Assembly (NCBI RefSeq): GCF_010093815.1
Contig: NW_022985549.1
Coordinates: 806,001 to 870,000 of the forward strand
Source: Pseudovirgaria hyperparasitica
Lineage: Eukaryota > Ascomycota > Dothideomycetes > Acrospermales > Acrospermaceae
Direction of reading: 5' to 3'
DNA: 64,000 nucleotides
Both the position numbers and the translations under genes were made by a program. Positions 31,683 to 42,513 of this stretch are shown here, piece by piece (positions within the stretch are counted from its first letter, which is position 1; each line of letters opens with the position of its first letter). The notes beneath the pieces are model-generated. The model did no database searches and was not told where the DNA came from. It saw only the letters and a program-made list of their open reading frames with translations.

Positions 31683-34600
31683 ATGACACGACCTCAAATA
31701 ATACGAGCTGGTAAGACATACAACTACACATCTGCCTACCTGTTGTATAGGACACTGATTGGGACGTCACAGACACACTTGATCTGCAAGACCAGCACTC
31801 ACCCTCTGCGCAAGATCACAGTCGACAGCCTACCCAACCTGCACCGCTCGGCATTGGTCCTGCCGCACCACACCAGCAATCAGCTATCAGACAAGTCGAG
31901 CAAGAGCGTGCGGATGAAGAGCATTGGGATCACAACCGCCATACACTGCGGGATGAACCTGGGTCGGACGACGAGAGCACAGTAGTCCAGAATGGGCAGG
32001 ACCAACGACAGGACGAGCTTGCTGTGCGACAAAATGGCGGCATATCTGGCTCGCAGGACGATGCGGACATGGATGACGCAGACGTAGACGATGGTCTTGA
32101 TGATGACATGATGGACAAGATCTCGAGTTCACCTTCAATCGACGATGGTGGGTATAATTTCTCTTCAGCTTCGCCGAGCCGGAACGCATATTCGACCCCT
32201 CCACGCCAGACAAGGACCTCTAGCTTGCAAAACATGTCTTCACCGGGTGAAGGCGATTCCTCTCCTTTTCTGTCTACTCCGCTCCATCTTCCTCTAGGCA
32301 TCGCCCGACGGTCTAGAAATTCTTCGTCGGAAGAACTACGTTCTTCTGCTTCTTCTATGTATACCTCTTCTCCTAAACATCTTCCTCTTTCTTTTAATCG
32401 ACAGCTGGCGGAGTCCCGTCGCTGTGGTGAGTATCATGGGACCCTATCGTCCAACCTGGAGCTGGATCCGCAATTTCAGGCGCTCAGACTAGCCGAGGAC
32501 GCTGAATCCGAGGACGAGAGCCGGGACATACTGACACCACTTGCCGGAGACCGTCTCGTGAGCGCCATCAACAAGCGTCTAGAGAACAGAGAGCAAGATT
32601 CTGTATCAGACATACGTGAAGACGATTTGCGCGATCTTCTTCTACCAATTGACGATTCTCTGCTAGATAATAGTTTCGACGATGAAGTTCTTCTTAGCCC
32701 TCGTCCTTTACCGGAATTGCCCAAATCCACCTTGCCCGGCTCAACTGGCACACCTAATTCACCTACCTCACCCACGGGTAGCTCTGACGGATGGGACACC
32801 GACAGCGATGACTCTGCCACATGGACCGACGATGAGGACGTCATGAAAGTTTCCTTTTCTACGGATCCGCGCTTTGTCGATAGCGGCTGGGGAGGCGAAT
32901 GCTTACGAGACTCAGAGGATATCGATTTCGAATTCGTTTACGCCCTACATACATTCGTAGCGACCGTCGAAGGACAAGCGAACGCCACGAAGGGTGATAC
33001 CATGGTATTACTTGACGACAGTAATAGCTACTGGTGGCTTGTGCGAATTGTCAAAGACAGCACGATAGGTCAGTACATGACAAGATATCCTGAAGGCGTA
33101 GCGACTAACACACGGCGAAGGCTATCTACCGGCAGAGCATATCGAAACACCTACGGAACGCCTAGCAAGGTTGAATAAGCACAGAAACATTGATGTGATT
33201 ACCCAGTTTGGCAGGGGCCTAATCTGCAAAAAGACACATTGCTGACGTTGCATAGCTATCCGCTACAATGCTTGGTGACAACGCCGAGAGGTCGAAAAAT
33301 CCGCTGAAGAAAGCTATCCGACGCCGGAATGCAAAGAACGTTACGTTTGGGGGTCCCACATACGTCGAAGCTTCCGATTATGACTACTCCTCTGACGAAG
33401 AAGACGATGAAGATGTTGAAAAGGCCTTGATGGCTGCCGCTGAGCAGCAGCAACAACAAGAGGCTCAGAAGATGGAGACGGACGAGCGTTCCGGCGACGA
33501 TGCAATACTGGCTGTAGAGCCACTGAAAGTGAATGGAACAAAGAAAGATTCCAAGTCTGACGGCCAAGAAAATAATGAGACCCAAGACAAGGCAAGAGCA
33601 GGTACGAACGAGAGTAGAACAAGCGATGAGTCCTATGACAGACCTCGTAATGAAGTCTCTCCCCCAGGTAGCGCCTTGATTGCTGACATCAATACAGTCG
33701 GTCCAAAGATCTCGAAAAATGGTACAATGCGCAATACAGATTCCTTTTTCAAGGACGACAATACCGAGACCCGCAAGATCACCATTACTCCGAACATACT
33801 GAGGGACGATTCGAGCGGTCGCTCATCCGATTCGCATGAGCGCGGTCCTAGCTTGGATAGCTTTTTGGAGAAGAGTAGCTCTGCCGAAAAAACCAAAGAC
33901 GACAAAAAGAAGAAAGAGAAGAAGCCCGGTATGCTCAGTGGACTGTTCAAGCGCAAAGATAAAAAGAAGGGATCGACCGACGACTATGGGGAAGAGAAGG
34001 TATCAGAGGAGCTTTCGAGAGGTTCCATGGAGACCAAGGAGAGTATGGACTCGACCACAGAAAAGTCTGAGATTGATTCAATGGAGAAGCCACAACGTCA
34101 AAGCAGCAGAGGCAAAATCCAGAAGCAATCTAAGAGTGTGCGCGAGACATCTCCAAAGAAGGTCATCAGTTCAATTCGCACCGACAGTCCTGAAGACGTT
34201 CGCCAACGGTCGGACCTATCTAGCAACCCTAAACCCATACAAAACGGGACCTCCACAATGCGCAAGGTCGATTCAGAAAATGGCGTTCAGACCAGCAGCA
34301 AGAGTTCCCCGACGGAGAGTTCTCTCAAGAAAGAGACCAAAGCAGAAGCTCGAGCCGAAACGACGACATCTCAGTCTCGTTCATTGAAATCAAGGAATCC
34401 ATTCGCGGATCCAGACAACAGTAGAATGCAGATAGACACGAAGACTGTTGTCGACCATCTACTGGAATCACCAGTGCAAGTATCTCCGGTGGATACCACG
34501 GAGCCACCAGCGCTTGTTCTAGACAACTCCAGCCAAGAGGAGCCTGTGTCGCCTTCATCCAGCCCTTCCATCATCGATATGCCAATCGAAGCCCCTCCTG

Positions 34601-34950
34601 CACCACAAGCTTCAACACATCAACCCGCATCCCAACCGCCATCCCGCCCAGCACCAGCCCCAGCTGCGAAAGATTCTGCCGCCTCACCGTCGCCTCCGCC
34701 CGGGCCGGCCTGGTCCGATGCCCACCTAAGAACGTACATGGACGATTCGACAGACGTCCGAGATTTGCTTCTGGTCGTCCACGATAAGAGTGGCGTCGTA
34801 CCCGTCGGCTCCGACCACCCCATCATGGCCGGCCTGTTTGCCAAAGAAACGAAGCGAATCAAGGAACTTGACTCGTCGCTCGATACTCTACTCGGAGACT
34901 GGCTGAACAAGAAAAGAAGTCGCTCAGTGGCGTCAACTTCTAGCAGATAA
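31683..34950 (+). CDS. TEA4: Tea4/Bud14-like SH3 cell-polarity protein
   Basis: Predicted 1030 aa cell-end/polarity scaffold. Exons are 31683-31710, 31773-33068, 33121-33194 and 33256-34950. The start MTRPQIIRA joins DTLDLQDQHSP over a 62-nt intron. One SH3 domain spans about residues 396-455 (FVYALHTFVAT, YWWLVRIVKDSTIGYLP) and is itself split by the intron at 33069-33120. After ERLARLNKHRNIDL comes SKNPLKKAIRRRNAKNVTF, containing an RVxF-type PP1-docking motif KNVTF (493-497). Tea4 and Bud14 are known to recruit type-1 phosphatase through such a site next to the SH3. The C-terminal half is Ser/Lys-rich and largely disordered, ending with LRTYMDDSTDVRDLLLVVHD. It probably links microtubule ends to formin-driven growth at hyphal tips. 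Confidence 0.88.
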
Positions 34951-35827
34951 CCACCTCGATGCCCACCAAGTATATGTATATATACCTTTGATCCCACGTG
35001 GCGTTTTGACTGATTCTTACTTTCTTTCAGCAGCCCGTTAGAAGCTGCTTGTTCTTTTTTTTTTAATGCCCGCCCACCAACCGAACCGACTGAGATATCC
35101 TTCCTTGTTTTGCGAAGCGCGGGGCGTAGTAGTGATTGATGATGGATGGGCTTGCTTTTGTGGTATGCTCTGCCAAATTGCGCGAGCCCTTTTAGTTCTT
35201 TTGAAACTTTTTTATTTTATCTCGGCGTGGTCAGATCTTGTTCATCTTGACTGCTTGCTGGTTTCATCGCGGACGATGAGTGAGGGTCCAGCGGATCCGC
35301 ATTGACGCTGCTGTAACAATTGGGTGTGAGATGGGCGATGGGCGATGGGGTGGATGAGATTGATGAAATGGGGATGGTGATGGGATGAGGAGGGAATGCG
35401 GATGCTTTGAATGTATATATCTGATGGCTGATGGGACGAGCGGGACGAGCAGGACGAATGAGAGATGTGAAGATATGAACGTGTGTATGTGTGTGTATGT
35501 TTCCGATGACAGACATGTTCCTATCACCCACAGTGTTTCCACCTAGCAATACAACATGTCATAGTATTACAACCCTAACCACATCTACGATATTACAGTC
35601 CAAGCCCAAGCCCAACACAACCCAGCACAACACAACACAACAAACCACACCCCCCCTCAAACCGCAACCCAAAAAACCCACATCCCCAATCCCATCCAAA
35701 CCCCGTTCCTCCCCTCCTCCCACCCCTAAACCCCAACCCTCCAAAGTCAAGCAAACCACCCATTCCTCTCCTCTCTACCCTGCCCAACACCCGCCAAGCC
35801 CAGGGAAACATCCCCCAACCCCAAAAC
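34951..35827. other. Convergent intergenic region with C-rich tract
   Basis: Between convergent 3' ends. Bases 35580-35830 are strongly C-rich on plus (G-rich on minus). Small GGGACGAGC and GATGGG copies lie near 35335-35460. No gene seen. Confidence 0.55.
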
Positions 35828-37214
35828 TCACGCCTCACGCACGTGGTTGTCGGTCAGTATACCCGCCCAACTGCTCATTGCCAGATGGCTGCGTGGGCCT
35901 TGGCGCCGTCTGCCCTGTGGCTGTGGCAGGGTCGGGAGCAGGGATGCCGAGAGGCTGTGGCGGTGCTGGGGGGTGATGGTGGTGGTGGTGGTTCTGGCGG
36001 CGGCGACGGCGGAACCAGCGGAATCAGCGGAATCAGTAGCGGAATCATCATCAGGAGAAGAAGAAGAAGAAGAAGGGGGCGAAGAAGCAGTCCGAGACCC
36101 CAGCCCAGCCAACGGAACAGAAACGCTGCGCTCCCGACCGGGTACATCCGAATCGCCCGTCTCAGGAGCTGCGAGACGTGCGAGGTCGTGCGGGGTGGTT
36201 TGGGGAGGAATACGAGGATTCATTTGGGAGGTGTTGTCTGCGTCGCTGTGTGTGGTGGTTATGCTGGTGGAAGGGTGGAATTCGGTTGCTTTTGGGTTGA
36301 GGGGGGTGCGGTGATGGTATTCGCGGTCGAATGGGGCGTAGGGGTTGCCGATTGTGGCGTAGGGACCACCGGTCGTGGGTGCGTAAGGGGGTGTGGATGC
36401 GAGGCCTGTGTGGAAGGTTGTGGTGTGGGTGTTTGGGATCGGGGTTGTGGAGCGGGTGTGCTCTCTGTAGGAGGCGCGGAGGAAGGCGAAGTTGTCTGGG
36501 TGTTCGAATGCGAGGGGGGGGTTGGCTGGGTGGTGGTGGTGGTGGTGGAAGGTGTTGCCGTATGGACCTTGGGCGTAGCCCGGAAAGGCGTTGTAGGGGG
36601 ATGTATGGTGGTTATTGTTGTTGTTGTTGTGATAACCAGGATAGGTCGTAGGGGTATGAGTGGCATAACCACTTCGAGACGCGGACTGCTTGTTGCTAGA
36701 AGAACCACGGACTGAATTATTGCCGTTGGTGTAGCTATTGTCGTAGAACCCACCGCGCACATTACGCTGCGCATGCTTCTTCCCGCCTCGCTTCTTCCTG
36801 CCTATGACACGCCGACGTTAACAAAAAACTACTTCTCACAGTCTAGGCGAGGTACACTACCGGGTGCAGATCAGGAACTGCAAGCGTGGTGACCATGCTC
36901 ATCGCGTAGATGGGATGTCCGATACCTTTCTGGGACTTTCCCCATGTGCCGCCAGGGTTTCCTGGATTGCTTGCATAGCCGCCTACTCGCTCGCCAACAC
37001 CGTAGTCGATGGTGCTTCCTTCGACGACGACTTGGTTGTCAAAGGTGACGTCGCTGGCTGGGACCATGTAGTATGCGTTAGGAGCTTGGTGGTTGGCGGT
37101 GTTTCCGTAGGGGGCATTGCCGGACGAAGTCATGATGGGGATCTCAGAACCTTGATCAGCCCAGGGCGCACCTTGAGCTGGGTCCATTTTTGGAGATACG
37201 CAAAGGGTCGCCAT
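35828..37214 (-). CDS. Low-complexity protein, function unknown
   Basis: I do not recognise this 442 aa protein. Exon 1 (37214-36856) starts MATLCVSPKMDPAQGAPW and includes NAYYMVPASDVTFDNQVVVE. A 58-nt intron (36798-36855, GTACCT..GGCAG) leads to a lysine-rich patch KKRGGKKHAQRN that could be a nuclear signal. Exon 2 (36797-35828) is low-complexity, with runs of Asn (YHNNNNNNHH), six His, Thr, and acidic Ser (SSSSSSPDDDS), ending MSSWAGILTDNHVREA. The intron gives the only join that keeps both halves open. An alternative acceptor four bases upstream breaks the frame. The second exon is highly C-rich on the coding strand. Confidence 0.6.
36531..36549. repeat. GGT repeat encoding polyhistidine
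   Basis: Repeated GGT on plus is read as a run of His codons in the minus-strand gene. Confidence 0.8.
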
Positions 37215-38354
37215 GGTGAATGCTGGCCAAGGAGACGGTACAAATGATAGAACAGGTCGAGATACAGAGATGAATCTAGTGACAGGCTGTTGAGCAAGTG
37301 TGATGTAGGAAATATAGCACAATTGAAAAGTGTTGGAGAGGAGAAGGAGGAGACGGAAGGGAAGAGAGAGACGAAAAAGCTAATAAGTGCAATGTGCGAA
37401 AAAAAAAGAGATCTGAGCGTCCGCCTCGCTAAGTGAAAGTGAATCAAAGTGAATCAAAGTGAACGGCGACCGCATTGGGCCTCCTCCCTGTCCAGATTAG
37501 GATCCGGAGTTGGGTCCGGGAATGAAGCGGTGTACAGGTCGCCCGGTGAATAAGGAAAGGCACAAGAACAGTTGTGTTTGTTCAACGTCCTTCACGTCCT
37601 TGTAGGTTCCAGGTTCCAGAAACATGTCGTGCTCCATACCTACCATAAGCAATTGCTTCAAGCATGCGTACCCTGTCTCTGCCTGCGACATGCACTAAAA
37701 TCGTCACCATTTGGAGGAGTGGTGATGTACCCCAGTAGAAGTTCCTCGACACATATGGAGGACCTCGATAGCTCGCACAATACCGGATACTCACAACAAA
37801 GGAAACATATGGAAGAGCGCTGTGAGAGGCACAACACGTCCAGTGAGACAACGACAGATCCCGGAACACATACAAGGAACGAAGGGCCCCAGTCTGCGGC
37901 TCGTCGCGAAGACCACCATCCTGGATAAATATATGGTATACCTGAGGACGACTGTGTAAGTGTGGTATGGTAAGGTCAAACAAGACCCGGGATACGCCAA
38001 GAACGAAACCAGACGAGAGATAAATGTAGTGAATAATATAATTCATAAGCCTCATTACCCTGCCCGATCTATGAAAACGAATGACTCCGAAACGCATCTA
38101 TCTATCCCTTCCCAAAAAAGACTTTTCTATCCAGACGCAAGGATGCTGATCTCCGTTGGGGGGGGTATCGATGTGGAAACACAGTGTATATGACGCGAAG
38201 GATTGGATGGGATAACGAAACAATCCAATCATGTTGAAAATGGAGACAAAAAGAATTACATGGTGAAGAGAAGGTGTCGCAGCGATGTAGTGAAGCGCGT
38301 TGTAGCCTGACTACGCGCGTAGGAATAGGGTATCCTCAACAAGGTACTTCGCAA
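37215..38354. other. Intergenic region of about 1.1 kb
   Basis: Upstream of the low-complexity gene and 3' of the next minus-strand gene. Frames on both strands at 37572-38097 lack any motif, and I see no gene. Confidence 0.5.
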
Positions 38355-39158
38355 TCAAGCCTCTCGAGCATGTTGTCCAATTGCCTCGAGCTTGGAAGAG
38401 AGCTCCATGGCATCATGAAGACTGTCACTGGGAGTAGTGGGAGCCGTGGTGAGGGTGGCACTGACGCTCAGGTTCCTGGAACTGCTCTGCGACGACGAAG
38501 CATTGCTACCGATTCTCGCGGCGGAGACGTGTGAGAAGAAGTCCTTGGCGTCTATGCTGTTAGGACGAGAGGCAGCAGGAGTAGTAGCATAGGGACTCAT
38601 TGGAGCATTGCGTCCTTTGTGCTCCGGACCAGGACTGCAAGCGCTGCAGTGAGATGGGGCCAAGGAGGGAGCACGGCTGGCTTGTCGGCCACGCCATTCC
38701 GGAGAATCGCCCTTCAACATGTCTCTGAATTTCCCGGTACGCGCATCGGGAATCCAAAGCTTGTATGGTCCGGGAATAAAATCGCCGTTACTGTCCGTGA
38801 AGTTGACCCAAGCAGTGCCGTCGTCGAGCCGGAAGAAGCCAACTTCCTTGGTCCGGCCTTTGGAGTCCTTGATGGGCGCAACACGCTTGCGGTCGTTGTA
38901 GTCGTCGATGAGGAGGTGACGCTTCAACACACGAGAGTACTTGACAGAAATGGGCTTGATCAACGTCGCGGCGGGCTGGTCGATGGCAATGAGCGACCAT
39001 CCACGGCCAGGAACGTACTCATAGGTACCAGGAACGGGACTGTCCCAATGTTCTACGGTGCGCTCAGGCTTTGGGGCCGAACGTTGTGAGTCTGGCGAAG
39101 AAAACCATTTGTGCGGCTGAAACAACTTTGTAGTAGCAACAAGAAGATTCGGTGCCAT
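38355..39158 (-). CDS. Conserved-looking hypothetical protein
   Basis: Intronless 267 aa protein that I do not recognise. The first 165 residues look folded and well composed (YEYVPGRGWSLIAIDQPAAT, VLKRHLLIDDYNDRKRVAPI, VGFFRLDDGTAWVNFTDSNG, FIPGPYKLWIPDARTGKFRD). The rest is Ser/Ala/Thr-rich and probably disordered (SNASSSQSSSRNLSVSATLT). No signal peptide or membrane helix is evident. The start MAPNLLVATTKLFQPHKWF is the first in-frame ATG. The balanced composition of the N-terminal half supports a real gene. Confidence 0.7.
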   Translation of the reverse strand: MAPNLLVATTKLFQPHKWFSSPDSQRSAPKPERTVEHWDSPVPGTYEYVPGRGWSLIAIDQPAATLIKPISVKYSRVLKRHLLIDDYNDRKRVAPIKDSKGRTKEVGFFRLDDGTAWVNFTDSNGDFIPGPYKLWIPDARTGKFRDMLKGDSPEWRGRQASRAPSLAPSHCSACSPGPEHKGRNAPMSPYATTPAASRPNSIDAKDFFSHVSAARIGSNASSSQSSSRNLSVSATLTTAPTTPSDSLHDAMELSSKLEAIGQHAREA

Positions 39159-39784
39159 TCAGGCGAAGAAGAGATTGGGGGGGATTCGGCTCGACGTGAA
39201 GAAGGCTTTGTTGATGGGGCGAATATGCAAGCGTGAGCGAGCAGGGATTCTGGGATGGCTTGTTGTTTGTCGTTGCAGAAGAATGGGCAAAGGAAGACAG
39301 GCAAAGCAAACAGGCCGGGAGGACAAAAGACTTTATACAAGAAAGCAAAAAAGAAAGGTAGATCAAGACAGAGATGTAATAGTAAGTAACAAGAGGTATT
39401 AGTAGTATTTTAGATCAAAGAAATGAATGATGTCGCGTTCTGAAGGAAATGTAAAAATGAAATTTTCAGGGCCAGCCGTGTCACGTGCTACTCTCGGATG
39501 GTTCAACGTAGCCACAAACGGGGGAAGCCAAGGAGCAAAGGGGGGGCCAGCGGTCAGCTTAGTTACTGCAACGCCAGCGTACAGTACAGTATTTTTAGCA
39601 GTCAGGATGTATGCAAATCTATCGGAATTAGTAGAATGCGGCCCTTATCAGCAACTCATGGGAGAATGTGCAAAGCTGACTGGACTGGACTGGACTGGAC
39701 TCGAGCACTCAGCGAGATATCACAACACACATAATACACAGCCAAGAACACGGCCAAGAACACATAATCCCATATGCATGCAGC

Positions 39785-39822
39785 ACGCACACACACACAC
39801 ACACATCATCATCATCATCATA
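39785..39822. repeat. (CA)n followed by (CAT)n
   Basis: Compound microsatellite of CA then CAT units. Confidence 0.85.
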
Positions 39823-40307
39823 ACAGGATGCACTACACCCATGCACCATGCACCGCGTGCGTCCGTGTCCACAAGTCCACTATTCACAGTCCACCCGTAG
39901 CCTCGGAAGCCATCCATCCCATCCCTCGAAGGTTTGAGAACGTCGAACCTTCAGAGTTCTAGCCCATACACCGACACACAGACAGACACACAGACACAGA
40001 ACAAGATTTCCCCCCTTCCTTCGTTTCGGACCGTCAGAAATGATTGGAATTTGGCACTGACCAGAAGGAGGGAGCCTGCCTGGTAAGAAGGGGGGGAAAC
40101 ACTGGACCGACCACTCAGATGTCAGACCATGGCGGCGTGGACCCGGAAATGAAAAGCACCCTTACTTTACCTTACCTTAGGAAGCACACATATATCGACG
40201 CTCTCAATAATAATGATATCGAGGACATGACATGAACGTTTCACACCGGGAGCCCCTGGCATCCATGTTGTCGCTCTGTCCTTGTCGATATCGTTGGTCT
40301 TTGTCAT

Positions 40308-40346
40308 CGTTGTTGTTGTTGTTGCTTGCTGCTTGCTGCTTGCTGG
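40308..40346. repeat. GTT and GCTTGCT tandem units
   Basis: Short tandem GTT units followed by three copies of a seven-base unit. Confidence 0.75.
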
Positions 40347-41411
40347 CTGACTGATAGCTCATAGCGGTGAGACACGGCAACGGGATCTTCTGATGCTGAT
40401 AATATGCAGTAAATGTGGATGCCTTTTGAAGCCAAGTTGCTGATAATGCATTTCGGCCATCACAGCCGAAAATGCAAGCATCCGCCCGTCCTCTTAGCTG
40501 TCCCGCCGCCCCGGTGCGCTCCCTTGGCCCCACACCCCCTGCACTGCATGCACGCTTCCATCTTGGCCTCTCGTCCCGCGCTACATTGCCTATTATCTAT
40601 CAGTCTACTGTATGTACATTATACCGGGCTGCTCTCAAGATAGCTAAATGTCAGCCATGCATGAGGCGTAGGGCATGGTTGTACATGGAACAAACTACTA
40701 CTACTCACCGTCCTTGCACTTACTTCGAGACAGTCCAATAGCATACTGCGGATTCAACACGTTGATCTGCATAAAGAGAGAGCATTGCTGCAACCACCGC
40801 CCATTCTTTCTTGCTCACCCCTATACACGCAATTTTCACCCTTCTCATTCCCAGACGCACACTCGCTCCTCAGCCACCCTTCTGGCGGGGCTTTTTATGT
40901 ACGGGAGTGTTGTAAGCACGACGCATGGTGGATCTACTATGTATGGTCGATTCGGGCTTCCCATGTGTCCCCACAGCCTCGCAAACTGCTGGCACTGGCC
41001 GTATCTAGGGGCCGTTTGCAGACATGCTCACTACACAGTCAGATCTCGGAATACGAGGGATTTGGGAATTTCCGTAGACGTCTCCGATTGCTGTTCCGGA
41101 CTGCATCTTTCACACCGTTCTCACACGACATTGTGTCACTTCGCATTGTCACGCCTTACATAGACCTCAACGTACCCGACTGGTCGCCCATGAATGCGTT
41201 GGTTGAGTGCCCAATTACAGGCTTTTGTGGGTATGCTACGTATGCTCACACCAGCGGTCGTGGAATGTCCATTTGGTTTGGGTGCTTTGATCCCAATGGC
41301 TTCCATTTTGCTTCCAGAAATTGCATACATTGGCTCTTTAATCCTCGAGCCGTTTGGAAACTCCGCAGAACACAATGCACATCCCTTTCATTTCCCCATA
41401 CCAACTCCCGC

Positions 41412-42102
41412 TCATGACTCGGTGGTGATCTTGGCCTTGCCGTTCGTAACCTTGACACCTAGTTGCTTGGCACGGGTAACAATATCGACACGCTTTCGTG
41501 ATGAAACGGAGTGCGAGATCCTGTAACGTCATATTAACATCCTATCCTGTACCATTGTCTGGTTCCCACATGTACGTACTCTGCGGCGAAGGTGCGGTTG
41601 TGCATCAGGAGGAGGTCGAGGTCCTTTGTGTTGTGGACGAGGAACGCCTTGTGGCCAGAAGGCATCATGTGGCGGGTCTTCTTGTTGGATCCGTAACCAA
41701 TCTATCACAGAAGGTCTAGTCAGCGATATACTCCAAATCGCACACAACTTCTTCCTCTTCCCGTTCAATCGTTCCTAGTCCCACAATCTTCACTTCTTCT
41801 TCTCTTTAATAATGTGATGTCGTACCTTGGGCATAGCAGCCTGGCCCTTGAACCGACGGCGGACGCGGTTGTCGATACCCTTGGGTTTCCTCCAGCTAGG
41901 GTCAACACATTTGAAGCGGTCGCTTTGGTGGCGGTTGAAGCGCGCGGTGTCTGTTGCTCTCGTCAGTATACATTGGTTACAATGTGACGGCCGCGGCGAT
42001 GTGGTCGATGTTTGACGCCATTGGGAGTATCGCATAGGACCGGTACAGGTTTGAGAACGTACGCTTCTTCACAATAGGGACGTGCTTCTTTGCGGAGACC
42101 AT
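41412..42102 (-). CDS. RPL32: 60S ribosomal protein L32 (eL32)
   Basis: Ribosomal protein of 131 aa, the family's usual length. It starts [13 protein letters not shown] and continues [58 protein letters not shown] and [20 protein letters not shown], ending [24 protein letters not shown]. Four exons are 42102-42063, 41950-41826, 41701-41580 and 41520-41412. The introns are 112, 124 and 59 nt, so the first two are long for this window, as is frequent in fungal ribosomal protein genes. All joins keep the family sequence uninterrupted. Confidence 0.97.
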
Positions 42103-42513
42103 CTTCACGAAGAATATTAGCTTGTTGAAACGCTTGCAAGTGTGGAATTGAGGATATCGTACTTTGCCGGTTGCTGGTTGTCGTAATGTCGTTCGATGAT
42201 GTTGGGTAATCGGACCTCTGCAAAAATTGTGGTGGTGCGAATCTCGAGCTAACCTGATACGCTAGCACAAGCGAGTGTCGCCAAGATTACAACACGTACT
42301 GTCACGTGCATACTGAGTGGAATGGTCATGACCTTGCAGGTTGAACTTATTACTGCTGTGTCGTAATGGGTATCTAAAAGTTTCAATGTACAGTATCTGA
42401 GCCACGCAGCCTGTATCGTTACAGTGTGACCTGGAGTCCAACGCCTGAAGAAATGCTCCCAAGGCTCTTAATAATAATGCAAACAGTCTGTATCCATGAA
42501 TAGTCCATATTGA
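42103..42513. promoter_or_regulatory. RPL32 upstream region
   Basis: 411 bases between RPL32 and the stop of the ubiquitin protease gene, both on minus. It should hold the RPL32 promoter; no specific element recognised. Confidence 0.5.

Larger units (their letters stand above)
39159..41411. other. Intergenic region of about 2.2 kb with simple repeats
   Basis: Holds the leader of the 38.4 kb gene, a CTGGA repeat near 39678-39702, (CA)n(CAT)n at about 39785-39822, and GTT/GCTTGCT copies at about 40308-40346. The longest frame, 40785-41417 plus, overlaps the RPL32 stop and has no motif. I see no gene. Confidence 0.5.

Noticed and set aside
35843-36715. Plus-strand Gly/Val-rich frame of 290 codons
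   Set aside because: Antisense of the low-complexity gene; I prefer the minus-strand model with a splice-joined N-terminal exon, though neither has known homology.
39785-39822. Repeat array that could be mistaken for CRISPR
   Set aside because: Simple microsatellite without spacers in a eukaryotic genome.
40785-41417. Plus-strand frame of about 210 codons
   Set aside because: No start ATG at its head, no motif, and it overlaps the end of RPL32.
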